Assembly: GCA_025716855.1 (NCBI GenBank)
Contig: JAIXMQ010000024.1
Location: 310,001 to 374,000, forward strand
Reading direction: 5' to 3'
From: Pilaira anomala
Taxonomy: Eukaryota > Mucoromycota > Mucoromycetes > Mucorales > Mucoraceae
Length of the DNA stretch: 64,000 nucleotides
Both the position numbers and the translations under genes were made by a program. Positions within the stretch are counted from its first letter, which is position 1, and the number at the start of each line of letters is the position of its first letter. The notes beneath the pieces are model-generated. The model was not told the DNA's origin, did no database searches, and saw only the letters and a program-made list of their open reading frames with translations. Shown here piece by piece: positions 11,705 to 24,116 of this stretch.

Positions 11705-12600
11705 TGTTCAATGAGAAGGAAAAAAAAAAAAGTAGATGGTGGGAAATATAATATATGGTTTTATTTTTTTTTTTTTTTTATGGTGCAAGCTGGTCACGAA
11801 AAAAAAAAAAGAAGCTCTGTTGTTACTCAATCTTTTTTTCTTTACAAGGATATCTCACGAACATCAGTTTGAAATATAACATTGAATCTCTCCTTGCCAC
11901 TGCTGTGATATAATTGCTTGCTTTTTGATTACATATGTGATCCGTACAAGGGATTATATCAACTTTGAAACATGTAATTTTATCACAAAAAATAGTGATT
12001 TATTTGTCCAAAAAACAAATGTTCTTTATAAATATTTTATAACGGGTGAGTACTCTTGTAAATAGAACATCTTGTGGCCGTTCTTCTAAGAAAGATTGTT
12101 AATTATAAGTAGTTACATTACAGCTTTCTTGGTAGGCATTTCTAGCTAATTACAAGTTTATTGGCCGTTTAAATTAAAGTTAAATCATTTTTAATTGTAT
12201 AAATATTTAAAAAAAAGATCGCGTCTTTTTTCTTTCTCTTTTAAATTTATTTCTGGTATTTAGATACTCTTTTGAAGCTGTTATAAAGGTATGAATAGTA
12301 AATGCTTTTTTTGCTGTTGTTCAAGTTTAACTTATACAGTTGTATACAGGGAAAAAAAAAAAAAGACCTTTTTTGTTGTTGTCAGTATAGTGGTGACTAT
12401 ACTATAGAAGTTTATATTGCTTCAAAGTATTGACTCTGTCTTGGCTTGGAATAGAAAAGAAAAAGTCGTCGTCTCCTTCTGAAGTGTGTCGAAGCTCGTC
12501 TGGAATTGGCGATAAACAGCTATCAAAGCAAATACCGTACCAGAATTCAGACTTCTGTGGCCTTATTTCTGACTAGAGAAAACTAAATACGGCAGAAAAT
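11705..12600. repeat. Intergenic region with a diverged dispersed-repeat copy
   Basis: No intact gene. About 11940-12015 resembles the dispersed repeat better seen at 23.6, 41.2 and 63.2 kb: it shares a CCGTACAAGGGAT-like block, AACTTTGAAACATG and AATTTTATCA. The rest is AT-rich with short homopolymers. Confidence 0.35.
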
Positions 12601-13574
12601 GGCGGAAAAGGCCTTCAATGGAGCGGCCCATGGGTATCCAAAAACCTATGGGTCGTGGGAGCTTCTTTCATATGAACAGGTAATAAGTTCAATTTTTGAT
12701 GACGTAAAGTGATGATGATAATTGACATTATTTTTCTGTACTTTAGGAAGTACAAATCCGGACATTGGAAGAGACAGGGTGACATCCTTACCAACAAAAA
12801 GCTCCAGCTTAGATAATAATCTAAGCGCCACAAAAGCTTGGAGCTTTGTTTAAAAAGGTTATTTTCGTTTTATACAAAAATTATTTTTGATTAACTTATA
12901 CTTTGTCTAACCACATATTTATAGGGGAGATACAATTAGCAAAAGTTGTATTTCATTCAAGAAATATTTCAAACTGGATTTAAGAATCTCAATGATTGTA
13001 GATGAAGATAACTGCACAACAAAAGGCCACTGTAAAGAAAGTCTATAAAGACAAACTTAAATCTACAGTGGCCACAAAGTGTCATTTAAATTCTTTTTTA
13101 AAGTATCTAAAACATATTCAAGCTAAAGATGTCCCTCACGTCAAGATGCCAATAATTCAAATCGCTGCTTTCAACGGAAAGTTATCTATGGTGTATCTCG
13201 CCAAGAAGAAAGAGTAGGAGCTAGTTGACCTTTGTTCCTTCTCTTTCCCCACATCATTAGAGCAAATTCAGTCCGGTGGCCTCATTGAAATGTCCATAAT
13301 TAATGTAAAGTGATTAATGGAACAAATTTTTTTTTTGTATTATCTAATAATATTCCTCTTTCTTTTTTTTAGGACATGAATGATAACTTGAGAAAGTTGT
13401 TCAATGACCATTCTACCGAAGAAGAAAACTCCTTAGATGTGGTCTTGAATGGTCCAAATAAAAAAAAAAAAGATTTGATTATGATGCCTGGGCAACAGAA
13501 CCCATCTTTACAGATGAAGACGTTGAAGATAATAATAATGATGATAATGATGTTGAGGAATAATTTCTCTTTAT
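12601..13574 (+). pseudogene. Broken copy of a multi-exon, multi-copy gene (C-terminal part)
   Basis: Coding-like segments are separated by intron-like gaps and stops. A first exon is at 12601-12679, followed by GTAATA...TTTAG. From about 12925 the frame reads GDTISKSCISFKKYF and then FKLDLRISMIVDEDNCTT. After a frameshift near 13050 it continues KLKSTVATKCHLNSFLKYLK to a stop at 13214-13216. The frame then resumes at once (ELVDLCSFSFPTSLEQIQ) and runs across a plausible intron (about 13309-13373) into DMNDNLRKLF. The in-frame continuation past a stop and a frameshift shows decay. I recall a multi-copy protein family with similar blocks in Mucorales genomes; that memory is the only basis for the family. 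Confidence 0.45.
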
Positions 13575-13752
13575 AATAAACCATAATAATAATTTAATAT
13601 TTTCTAAATGATGATTTTTATTGGTTGATGGAAAAGGCTTTGCAAGAAAGGATTATATAAGGCATTTATTTATTCATGTATGTTAATTAACCTATTATTT
13701 ATATATTTGAAAAAAAAAACATTTATTAAAAACGGCTTTATTTAGCCTTGAA

Positions 13753-14043
13753 ATGCATGCTGACCGCCTTTGGGTTTTTTCTAAGGACTTTGTATTCTTG
13801 TATTCAGAAACAGATTATCGATATAAATTTTGGAGCTACATCTTGGAATTATTTATAGGAAGAAAACAAGATGTCATATTGAGATGGTAAATATTTTGTT
13901 ATGAATTTATGCACCTTATTTGTCTAACTATTTTTAGGAGTAATACCATTAGCGGAATAGTTGTAAAGAAGAAGCTGGCGAAAGATTCAAAAAATTATAA
14001 GTTTTTAAAAGAAAACTTTACCTGTTGCACCAAAATGAATTAA
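13753..14043 (+). pseudogene. Second fragment of the same multi-copy gene family
   Basis: Two exons, about 13753-13886 and 13938-14043, with an intron GTAAAT...TTTTTAG, give a frame MHADRLWVFSKDFVFLYS, then ETDYRYKFWSYILELF, then SNTISGIVVKKKL. The block after the intron (SNTIS) parallels GDTIS in the fragment at 12.9 kb, so the two are probably pieces of related copies. This piece holds the part that precedes GDTIS, although it lies downstream. That arrangement fits two truncated copies in tandem rather than one gene. Confidence 0.4.
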
Positions 14044-14818
14044 AGCCTTTTCTTAAAAAATAATATAACAAAAGCAGTACGGCACAACTTTAAGCTGCTT
14101 TAGGTGAGAATTACACATTCTACACTGATTACAACAAGAATGACAGCTTCGACAAGCTGGAGGGGCATTGAGGCTGTCTCTGGTGAATCGGTGCGCGTCG
14201 GAAGCAAAAGAATGAAAAGAGAAGCCAAACAGCAATATCGAAAATAGCCCGTGCCCGTTTTTGGTCACATATGTGATCTTATCTTCAGACAATGTACCAT
14301 ACAGCACTCTAGCCCTTTGGGACTAGTAAAGCCAAAGTCACTATTGAAGATGAAACTGGTACCAACTATATATGAAGGATGGCTTTTACAAATTATCACG
14401 TACTTTAAAACTCAAATGAAAGCAGTAAAGAAAAAATGTTCTTTTTCTTTCCTTTTTGTTTTTTTTTAAAACTATTATGTAGGTATACAGTTATAGCTCT
14501 TTCCAAATTAAGTTTGAATTTAATTAGTTGAGTGTTTGCCATTTTTATTTCAAAAAAAAAAGTTCCATTTTGAGAGTGGAAATATAAATATATAAGTGAA
14601 TAAAAAAGAAAAAGAGAAACGAATATAAAAGTAATTAGAGAAAAAAGAAAAAAGACAAATGTTTTTCAGTGTATTTGCGTGTGTATTTGAGTTGAAAAAG
14701 GGGGGGGGCATAAAATAATTAAGAACATAATAGTGTGTTGAATTTTTTTTTGTTTTTTTTTTGGTTTGGGAGAAAGTATGGAGCATAAAAGAATTATAAT
14801 AATAATGATTTTTTTTTT
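14044..14818. other. Intergenic region with a Cys-rich antisense frame
   Basis: A minus-strand frame at 14053-14307 ends in a Cys-rich stretch (CRSCHSCCNQCRMC) that could be a decayed zinc-knuckle region of a transposon protein, but there is no start or neighbour to support a gene. The rest (14310-14818) is homopolymer-rich with an 11-base G run at 14700-14708 or so. Confidence 0.3.
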
Positions 14819-16480
14819 CTAACATTCAGGTAAAACTTGATTTAAGAAACGAGTCATGTCTTTAGGGTTTGAACAAGGTAACAAATTGGATTGAATATGA
14901 GCTTCAATTTCTAAAAGTGCATCACGGGCACTTGGTCTTGTTTCTGGTTCTTCATCTAATAACCAAGCAACTAAACCTCTCATGTACATTGTAGGATAAC
15001 TGTATGTAAATGTAGGGCTAGGTTCTGTTGCGATAATATCAAATAATTCTTCTTCATCTTTAATTGCGTAGTGAGGTGGTACACGATCCATCATTTCGAT
15101 AATCGTAATACCAAGAGACCACATGTCAATTTTTTCGCTATAATATTCTTCTCTAATTACTTCAGGAGCCATCCTATATAAGGAATTTGTTTTGTATTTA
15201 GTATATATGAATATGACAGTAAAATAATACATACCATTTGGTGGTGCCTAAACGTTCATGATTTGGACGAGCAATACGTGCAGATAATCCAAAATCAGCT
15301 ATTGAATTCATGGTTTAATATAATATAATTGATAAATCAACTAAAAAAAAAAATCTATATATATATATTACCTAATTTAACTTCACCATGCCAACCTAAT
15401 AAAAGATTTTCACATTTCACATCACGATGTAAGATACCTTGTGTATGTAAATGAGAAAGACCTTTCAAGGTTTCACAAGCCATATAAACGGTATATTCTT
15501 CAGGAATACCTCTTTGACAGAGTACAGCAAATACGGAGCAACGCATTAAATCCATGGTCATCCAGATATCGTCTTGACATAAAGTGACTTCACGTAATTT
15601 GATTAAATTTGCATTTCCCGAGGACATGATACGTAATTCACGCATGATGGCAGCACGGTATTCACGATCAGGATCTAATTTACAACGTTTGATGGCTACA
15701 CGTACATTGGGTCGTTTACGATAACAAGCACGGACGACGGCGCCATTGACACCAGTACCAATTTCTTTGAAATTTGTATAACGTGTAGAAGGATCACTGG
15801 ATCGAACAGAAACTCTTTTAGGTAAAATTTTTCTTAATTTTGCTTCTAATTTGTTTTCTGTACGTTTTACTGGAGGAGGAGTAGGAATTTGATAATTAGG
15901 GCTAGGAGGATACCAAGGACGCTTTTTTTTTTTTAAAGAAAAAAAGAGACGTTTTTTTAGTTTTTTTTTTTTTCTTTCTTTCTTTCTTTATTCTATTCTT
16001 TATTGTTCTTTTTTGTTACCTTGGAAACTTGCTTAGCAATATCAGTAGGACGTAAATCAAAAGAAACAGGTGGGCTTGGTTTCAAATAAGCGTTGCCTAA
16101 AATATCAGGAATTTCACAATGACCAGGTGGACGCCAAATCTATATTTATATATACAACATTTAATAAATTTTTGATTATTTGATATTAATTATGGAAATA
16201 ATTTTACTTTAGTTGAAGTAGTAGATGTTGTTGTTGTTGTGGCTGTAGCTGCTTGACTCATGGATTGCTGAATATTTCCAGTTGATCTACGTTTAGGATA
16301 AAGCGAAGATTTAAAAACGGAAGCAGTGCTCTGACAATTAGGTTCAGATCTTGATTTTTGCATCAATGCCTAAAGAATATTTTGTAAGTCTTTTTTTTTT
16401 TTTTTTTTTTTTTCTTGTTTTTTTTTTTTTACCTTTTCAGAGGAACGCATTCGATTGTTTGTAATAGTGATCATTGTCAT
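14819..16480 (-). CDS. STE20/PAK-like serine/threonine kinase, 432 aa
   Basis: Six minus-strand exons, 16480-16433, 16369-16208, 16139-16020, 15921-15372, 15298-15235 and 15173-14819, close in phase to 432 residues. The kinase domain covers about 160-415: Gly loop IGTGVNGAV (164-172), VAIK lysine 188, MRELRIM helix C, HRDVKCENLL with catalytic Asp 277, DFG at 295, and GTTKWMAPEV as activation and APE segment. WSLGITIIEMMDRVPPHY is typical of the STE20/PAK group. The first 150 residues are Ser/Thr- and Pro-rich. No CRIB motif (ISxPxxFxHxxHVG) is visible, so direct Cdc42 binding is doubtful. Subfamily not resolved. Confidence 0.92.
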
Positions 16481-17241
16481 TCTTTAAATATTTCTGAAAA
16501 CGAAAAAAAGGGAAGCAGAGGATAAAATAAAAAAAAGTAGGATGGATATTTTTTTTTTATATAAAATATAAAAAAAAAAAATAGGGGAGTTTGTTGTTTG
16601 TTAGTGAGTGTGAGTGTGTGTGATTGAGTATTTTGCAAAAACTGTTGTTATTTTGCTATATATTTCTTTTTGATAAAAAAAAAAGGAGAGTGATAAAGGG
16701 GGTTTATTCTTTTTAAGCTGGATTATATTAAAGGAAAGTTTATAATGCCAACAAAAAGAAAGAAAAATGAACGACTGTAAATAGCGCTTTTTGAGTTTTT
16801 TCAAAAGAAGAAAAAAAAAAGTTTGATAAAGAAGAAGAGAAAAAGAAAAAAAAAAAAAAGGAACCAAAATAATGAAATAAAAACGTTGTATTTCTTGTTG
16901 TGGTACAATTATTGATGATGAGGAAAAGGGAGTTCTAACTTGAACTCCGCCCTCGTTTTTTGTTTTTTTTTTTTTGCTATAGCAACAACAATCAATCAAT
17001 ATCTTTATTTTGAAACGATTTTTACAATTACTGTACTGTTTGTCTTTTTTAAAAAATTAATTCAATTGTATTATATGTAATTCAAGCTGTGATAATAATT
17101 TATTAAAATTATGCATTACATATTTTCAACATGTAAGAAAAAAAAAAAGACACCAGTCTTATTTTTTATATAAATAAAACAAAGCCTCATTCTCTTTTTA
17201 TTACTGGTAAAAAAAAAAAAATTAAACTATACCATTTGATT

Positions 17242-17283
<42 letters not shown>

Positions 17284-18422
17284 ATAGAAATAGAAAAGAA
17301 GGAGAAAAACAGTATTTAGATAGCTATCAGGTGTTAATACCTGGCTTGAGGGTATTTTAAAGGCATGTGGAAGTATTATATTTTTTATTTCTCACTGACA
17401 TCTCGGACTATCTAAGTTCCATTACCTCGTGTTTCTTTCTCTCTTTTACTGCTAAAATATATACTCTTTCTAAAACCTACTATTTTATTCAAAAAATAGC
17501 ATGTCTCCATGGAAACGTATATTTTTATTTATTTGACACATGGAATCAATTCTCAGGAGAGAGAGAAGAGCGACAATAAACCTGCATCTACAGTCACAGC
17601 TCTCTCTCTCTCTCTCTCTCTCTCTAAGTTATTCTTTGTTGTATACATATTTACTTTATTGTACAGAAAAAGTTCAGGAACACATAAATATGTAATAATC
17701 GGTTAAAAATTAAAGGCAGAATTTTTTTAATGCACGTGGTGGCTTTACAATAAACAATGAGATTGTGATAAAAAAAAAGTAACAGTAAGATTGAAGATAG
17801 AGGTGTATTTATTTATTTATTCTTTTCTGCTTTTTCATTCACCCTTGAATGTCAACAACAAGTGTGGCGGTTAAGATGATAAGATGATGATGATTTTTTT
17901 TTTTTTTTTTTTAGTTGGTTGCATACAAAACAGATTCGGTTTTTTTTTTTTTTCTTTCATGTTCGTTTTTACTAGTTACTCTAAATTACTTATCTCCACG
18001 CGTGTGTGACTAAAAAAAACCCCCCCTGCCTCTTGTAGGTCAACCGTGCATGGTCCTTTTTTTTTAATCTTGAATTATTGTGTAATACATTTTTGTAAAA
18101 CTGGTATAACACATTCATAAATGACCTCATTGATGAGTGTGTAAGTTATTAATAAAATATTAGTATATTTATGAATTTATTTTCGCTCAGTTAAAAAAAA
18201 ATATATCTTACTAAGATTATCAAAATATAAATATAATTTGATTGTCTTCATCGTTAAAAAGGACTTGCGGGTTCGTTAGGGCGATCTTTTGCAAACATTA
18301 AGCCTTCCATATTTGTATTACTGGTAAGCCACAATACAGTCACGGACCTGAATGAAAATTATACTTTTTCCATTTTTTTATTTTTTTTTTTCTTTATAGT
18401 TGATTCTTTTTTTTTTAAAAAA
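16481..18422. other. Long intergenic region with simple repeats
   Basis: Nearly 2 kb with (GA)n at about 17245-17283, (CT)n at about 17600-17625 and many poly-A/T tracts. The only coding-like piece is a 30-codon minus-strand frame at about 18254-18345, preceded by a good acceptor (TTTTCATTCAG) and reading SVTVLWLTSNTNMEGLM to a stop. I found no upstream exon for it. Confidence 0.45.
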
Positions 18423-19735
18423 ATGAGTAGTTTATTATCTACACCTATCAAGGTTGACAGTCATTTGGACGACTTATTTAAGACCTCAGTAAAGTATATT
18501 TTATAAGCTGTTGATTAAAGGATCTATTTTATTAAACCAAAAAGTTTTTTTTTTTTTTTTAGGCAGGTAAAAGTGAAATAGCTGTCAAACCTATTCTTAC
18601 AGAAGAAGTTATTGCCAACGTTCAAAAGAAAAAGACAGTACAAGGAAAACAAGATAAGAATAAAGCCTTTTTAGGTTTTTTGAAAGCAAAAGATTTACTT
18701 AGTAAAGCAAACAAGGTAAAAAAAAAAAAAAAATAAAAAAAAAAACTTTATTGTCAAGTAAAACAAGCATGTATAGTAACTCACTTTTTTTTATTATTAA
18801 AAAAAAACAGAGAAAAGCAGAGGAAAATGATGAAAAGACCAGTAAAAAGGCTAAAAAGGGGTTAACTTTGGATGAAAAAGCAGAAAAGGAATTAAGAACA
18901 ATTTTTGTTGGTAACTTGCCAGTTGAATGTATTGAGAAAGTAAGTAGAGAATCAAGCTATAAAGTATTAGAAGTATATTCATTTTAAAAAACTTGTTTTT
19001 TTTTAGGAGGGCTATAAACAATTAGAATCAAGATTTAAAGACTGCGGAAAGATTGAATCAATCCGATTCAGATCGGTTGCATTTTCAGAACCCATGGATC
19101 GTAAATCTGCCTTTATTTCACGTAAACTTCATAGTTCTCGAGATGTATTAAATGCATATATCGTATTCAGTACACGAGAAGCTGCAGATAAAGCGTGTGA
19201 ATTAAACGGTGTTGTATTTATGGATAAACATTTACGTGTAGATGGAGCCTCCAACAATAAACAACATGATCGTAAACGCTCAGTCTTTTTAGGTGGATTA
19301 CCATTTGATGCAGAAGAAGAAGAACTTTGGAAGTTTTTTGAAGATTGTGGAGAGATTGAGAGTGTACGTGCAGTCCGAGATAGCAAGACGAATGTGGGTA
19401 AAGGATTTGGCTATGTTCAGTTTGCAGAACGTGAAAGTGTGGATGCAGCATTAGCATTAACGGATAAAAAGTTTCGTGAAAAGATAAAGATTCGTATTCA
19501 ACGTTGTAAAATACCCGTATCTGAAGGTGGTGTCAGAGATACTAAAAAGAAAAATAAGGGTGGAAGTAAAAAACAAAATGCCCTTCGTAGACAGTCTGGT
19601 AAGGCTGGTAAGCTGATACCGGCTGCTAAACGATTTGAAGGTACTCGGGCTACTAAGGATGATGGTAAAAAATTCAAGATTGTAAAAAGTCCCAAGAATA
19701 AGAAGCCTGCCAACAAAAAGCAAGGAAAAAAGTGA
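18423..19735 (+). CDS. NOP12: NOP12-like nucleolar RNA-binding protein, two RRMs, 358 aa
   Basis: Exons 18423-18488, 18563-18715, 18811-18939 and 19007-19735 close in phase to 358 residues. RRM1 begins at RTIFVGNLP (RNP2), with a long insert containing FISRKLH before YIVF. RRM2 has RSVFLGGLPF (RNP2) and GKGFGYVQF (RNP1). The insert-containing first RRM, the K/R-rich linker and the Lys-rich tail (KFKIVKSPKNKKPANKKQ) match yeast Nop12 and human RBM34, nucleolar proteins needed for 5.8S/25S rRNA processing. The downstream IMP dehydrogenase start is only about 105 bp away on the same strand. Confidence 0.92.
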
Positions 19736-19839
19736 AACCCAAGCTATAAATAATAAAAATTTTGCGAGTTATAAAAAAAAGTATATATACATGTATTTTT
19801 CTCTTTTTATCATTATTTCTCTTTTCTTTAAAAAAAAAA

Positions 19840-21564
19840 ATGTCTTTTTTGGATTGTTCAAAAGCAAATGGGTATTTACCAGAATATAATCATAAAGATG
19901 GTTTATCAGTTGAAGCGTTAATGGATGAACAATTGAGTGGAGGTTTAACTTATAATGATTTCTTAATTCTTCCTGGTTATATCAATTTTGATGCAAACAT
20001 GACCACACTTGAATCTAAAATCACTAAAAACATTACACTCAAAACTCCATTTTTATCTTCTCCTATGGATACTGTTACTGAATCCGACATGGCCATTTCC
20101 ATGGCAGTAAGTATAAAATATAAAAAATATATATATATTCCTTTTTTTTTCTGATACATAAAAAAATAAAAAAATCAAGTTGTTAGGTGGTATTGGTATT
20201 ATTCATCATAATTGTGAACCTGAATTTCAAGCCGAGATGGTGAGAAAAGTCAAGACATTTGAAAACGGGTTTATTGTAGACCCTGTTGTACTCTCACCAA
20301 GAAATACAGTAGCTGATGTAAAAGAAATTAAAGCAGAACATGGATTTTGTGGTATTCCAATTACAGGTAACACAGCATGAAAATGAATTAAAAAAAAAAA
20401 ATCAAGTAAAATAAAAAATAATTATATGTAGAAAACGGCGCGTTAAATGGTAAATTGGTTGGTATTGTTACTGCGCGAGATATTCAATTCTTGAAAGAAG
20501 ATTCAACCTTACTTGAAGATATCATGAGTACAGATTTAGTTGTAGCCAAAAAGGGAGTGACGTTACAAAGGGCAAACGAAATCCTTCGATCCTCCAAGAA
20601 GGGTAAATTACCTATTGTAGATGAACAAGGACAACTTGTGTCACTCTTGTCTCGTTCAGATCTCTTGAAGAACCAAAACTATCCATTGTCATCTAAATCA
20701 GCGGACTCCAAACAACTTTTAGTAGGTGCAGCGATTGGCACACGACCCGATGATAAAACACGACTGAGTCTCTTGGTGGAAGCAGGACTGGATGTGATTG
20801 TATTGGACTCGTCTCAGGGAAACTCTATTTATCAATTAGAGATGATCCGTTGGATTAAGAAGACGTATCCTGGACTGGAAGTGATTGCAGGTAATGTGGT
20901 CACACGTGAACAAGCGGCCAACTTGATTGAAGCAGGAGCGGATGGGATTCGTATTGGTATGGGTTCAGGCTCAATCTGTATTACACAAGAAGTGATGGCA
21001 TGTGGTAGACCTCAAGCAACGGCCGTCTATCGCGTATCTGAATTTTGTCGTCGATTTGGAGTCCCTACGATTGCCGATGGAGGGATTGGAAACGTAGGAC
21101 ATATTGTAAAGGCTTTAGCACTTGGCGCGAGTGCGGTGATGATGGGAGGACTCTTGGCGGGTACGACAGAGTCCCCAGGAGAATACTTTTTTCATGAAGG
21201 ACATCGGTTGAAAAGGTATCGTGGGATGGGATCAATTGATGCAATGAGTATTAAATCGAAAAAGGGAGGACAAGATGGAAATGCAGCTACGAAACGGTAC
21301 TTTTCTGAAGGTGATGCAGTAAAAGTAGCTCAAGGTGTAGTGGGCAATGTATTGGATAAAGGGTCTGTGCGCAAGTATGCAAGTTATTTAATTACAGGTG
21401 TTCAACATTCGCTTCAGGATATTGGGTGTTCTTCGCTTGAAGCGTTTCATGCATCTGTTTATGATGGGAAAGTAAGGTTTGAGAAAAGAACGGCAGCTGC
21501 TCAAATGGAAGGCGGTGTTCATGGCCTTCATTCATTTGAAAAGAAACTCTTTAGCAGTACATAA
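19840..21564 (+). CDS. IMD: Inosine-5'-monophosphate dehydrogenase
   Basis: Exons 19840-20106, 20180-20366 and 20432-21564 give 528 residues, the normal fungal length. It oxidises IMP to XMP with NAD+, the rate-limiting step of GTP synthesis in the cytosol. Seen: [15 protein letters not shown] near the N-terminus; [26 protein letters not shown]; two CBS repeats (about residues 115-230); the catalytic loop [13 protein letters not shown] with Cys 334; [23 protein letters not shown]; and the flap [12 protein letters not shown]. The start at 19840 ([11 protein letters not shown]) is chosen over an upstream in-frame ATG that would add a Phe/Leu-rich leader. Confidence 0.97.
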
Positions 21565-21749
21565 AAAAAAAAGATAATAAAAATAAAAAAGAAATGTGTA
21601 CATTTTTTTTTTATTTATCCAATGATACAATTTATTCTCACACACAGCTTAAACGGTAAAACTACCATTTTTGGTGTATATAGAGTATAATACAAGCCAA
21701 TACGAAAAAAAAATGGGGGGTTTTTTTTTTATTATTATTATTATTGATG

Positions 21750-22376
21750 TCAGGACGAATAGGTAACCATGGCTTGAATGACACTTTCTTTTTGTATTTG
21801 AACAATGGATTTTTTAGAAGAAGTAGGAGGTAAAGGAGAATCGGGATCAGATAAGGTAGTGGGTACAATAAGGTGATGATCAGGTAAGATTCTACCTAAA
21901 TAAATCAGTTTGACACGAGTTGAATCCGTATTGTTTTCCAAGTGAGGTAATAAATCTTTGTGAAGACCAGCTACGGTTAAATAAGGTGGATCGTTTGGTA
22001 TTTGAATTGGTATATCTTTACCATTATTTGAAAGTCGAATAAATATTTTACATGTATTATTATTAGAAGGAGATAGTGGTGCAGGTGGTGGTGGTGGTGG
22101 TGGCGGTGAAGATGATGAAGAGGAGGATGTATTTATTGGTGAGTCAAGAGTAGAAGAGCCTTGGATAATTTTTTTCTCGGCATGAAGTGAGTCTAGAGAT
22201 AAACGGGTTCTTGTTTTCGTTACTTGTTTTGGCTGTGTTGATAATGCTATAATAATAATAATAATAACAATACTGTATTTAATATTTTTTTTTTTTGTTT
22301 AGTTTTTTTTTAAAGAAGAATGTATTTTACTTTGTGGTTCTTCTTCTTCTTGAGGTATTGATGAACAACAACCCAT
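21750..22376 (-). CDS. Ubiquitin-fold protein with lipid-anchor N-terminus, 180 aa
   Basis: Exons 22376-22331 and 22246-21750 join across an 84-nt intron to give 180 residues. The first exon encodes MGCCSSIPQEEEE, a classic dual-acylation signal (Gly2 myristoylation, Cys3/Cys4 palmitoylation). After a Ser/Pro-rich linker with a poly-Pro run (about residues 66-73), residues about 85-180 read as a ubiquitin-like fold: CKIFIRLSNNGKDIPIQIP, then VKLIYLGRILPDHHLIVP. The LIYLGRIL block resembles ubiquitin-like domains of the Dsc3/DUF2407 or membrane-anchored UBL type. The anchor suggests plasma-membrane or Golgi location. The name is not certain, but the domain call is reasonable. Confidence 0.7.
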
Positions 22377-22529
22377 TATATGTATAATAGAAAAGAGAGA
22401 GAGGGAGAGAGAGAGAGAAAGAGAAAGAGAGATAAAAAAAGAGAGAGAGAAAAGAGAGAGAAAAGAGAGAGAGAGAAAGGTATAAAATAGAAACAAAGGA
22501 AGGGGAGAAAATAACTAGATTGATGGTCA

Positions 22530-22538
22530 CGTCTAGTA
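22530..22538. repeat. 9-bp target-site duplication, left copy
   Basis: CGTCTAGTA, exactly matched by 28449-28457 on the other side of the Mutator-like element. The match is 9 bp and no longer on either side. Nine bases is the typical duplication length of Mutator-like elements. Confidence 0.85.
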
Positions 22539-22828
22539 GAGAGCTATTAAATACCACCCACTTAATTTCCTTATATGGGTTTTCTGCCACCCACCTCTTT
22601 TTCATTTTTTTTCCAAATCACCCAGTTTTAAAAAAAAAGCGGAAATCTCACTTTTTTTAAAAAAAAAATCTCTGGCACCCACTTCTTGTTTTTTAAGCAA
22701 AATATTCCAACCAAAACCCTTTTTTTTTTCTGGGCTTTTTTTTGGCTTTTTTTTTTTTTTTTTTTTTTCTGGCACCCACTTGTTTTTGGCCTTTTTTTTT
22801 TTTTTTTTCTGGCACCCACCTGTTTTTG

Positions 22829-22861
<33 letters not shown>

Positions 22862-22964
22862 CTGGCACCCACCTGTTTTTGGCCTTTTTTTTTTTTTTTT
22901 TTTCTGGCACCCACTTGTTTTTGGCCTTTTTTTTTTTTTTTTTTCTGGCACCCACCTGTTTTTG

Positions 22965-22997
<33 letters not shown>

Positions 22998-23064
22998 CTG
23001 GCACCCACCTGTTTTTGGCCTTTTTTTTTTTTTTTTTTTTTTTTCTGGCACCCACTTGTTTTTG

Positions 23065-23100
<36 letters not shown>

Positions 23101-23323
23101 CCAACCTTCAAAATTGAACTTTTTACCATGATTTTTTTTTTTTTTTTTTATGCTTTTAGTAAAGAAAAAAAAAATCTCTGGCACCCACTTCTTGTTTTTT
23201 AAGCAAAATATTTCAACCAAAACCCTTTTTTTTTTGCCAACCTCCTTCAAAATTGAACTTTTTACCATAATTTTTTTTATTTTTTTTTTGACGTTTTTGA
23301 CAAAAAAATTTTTCAAGCACTCA
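22539..23323 (+). repeat. Left terminal inverted repeat with seven-unit minisatellite
   Basis: The outer part (TAAATACCACCCAC..., to about 22735) is nearly identical to the reverse complement of the right end. It is followed by seven units of TGGCACCCAC[CT]TGTTTTTGGCC separated by poly-T runs (about 22769-23065), then a unique inner block (GCCCAACC...TTTACCATG). Compared with the right end, this side carries an extra partial duplication at about 23170-23275, repeating both the CTCTGGCACCCACTTCTTG block and the inner block. Long Phe/Lys frames across it are artefacts. Confidence 0.88.
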
Positions 23324-23580
23324 GAGATATTTGCTTTCGTACCATTATTGAATGTAATAATAAAAAAATTGTATTTACCTATCATGGTAGAAGTCGGTAG
23401 TAAAATCACGGATGATTTTTATCCGGATTTATAAAAAGTATAATAACAAGGCACATCGTCACGCGAATAAGGTTTTTTTATAACATTTGCATGAAATACA
23501 CCATTACATCAATTTTTTTCTTATACGCCTTTTTTTTTTTTGGTTCTTTTCTTTCACTTTCTTCTCTTTACATATATTCC

Positions 23581-23760
23581 TTCCTTACCGCTCCATTTTT
23601 AACCTCTTCTTTTGCCACACTCCTTATCTAAAGAAGAGATCGTTCCAACAAGAAAAAAATAACTTTGAAACCTGCATAAAACATGTTGTTATCAATGGTA
23701 AATCTAATAATTTTATCAAAAAATAAATGATTCATTTTGTCTAATAAATCTCAATAGAAA
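23581..23760 (+). repeat. Dispersed repeat, copy inside the MULE
   Basis: Shares GAGATCGTTCCAA, AACTTTGAAACC, CATAAAACATGTTG, ATGGTAA and the tail TTCATTTTGTCTAATAAATC with 41165-41345 and with 63110-63420 reversed. It encodes KKRSFQQEKNNFETCIKHVV followed by a GTAAAT donor and, about 55 nt later, a CAATAG acceptor, so the repeat seems to derive from a short exon plus an intron. Confidence 0.55.
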
Positions 23761-24116
23761 ATAATCCTTTTTTCTTTTTTGTCCAAATTACAAGTGAAGA
23801 GAGAATAAGTTACCTGGTTTTTTTTAAAAAAAAATGTCAAGTATTTTGTTGACTTAACGGCTAGTTAGATCAAATTTCATCCGTGATGCTACTACCTTCT
23901 TTTTTACTACTCTTTTACCCACCACCATCATGATAACATGTAAAGTCTAATTTAAGCTGACTTGTAAAGGTAGACTCCGTATAGGATTACACGTGAAGAA
24001 GTTACTCTTTGTGGCCTTGAAAAGAGAGGGACTAGAAATACATACTCCCTAGTAGATTGGATTCTTTTCTTTTCTTTTCTCTTTCTATATATCACTTTAT
24101 TATATTTGATTTTAAA

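Noticed and set aside
22760..23070. Array of about 21-base units with spacers resembling a CRISPR array
   Set aside because: Spacers are homopolymers of varying length, the genome is eukaryotic, and the array is part of a transposon end.
22602..23434. Several long Phe- or Lys-rich open frames on both strands in the MULE ends
   Set aside because: They are translations of poly-T/A spacers and the minisatellite. All frames are open because the repeat lacks stops.
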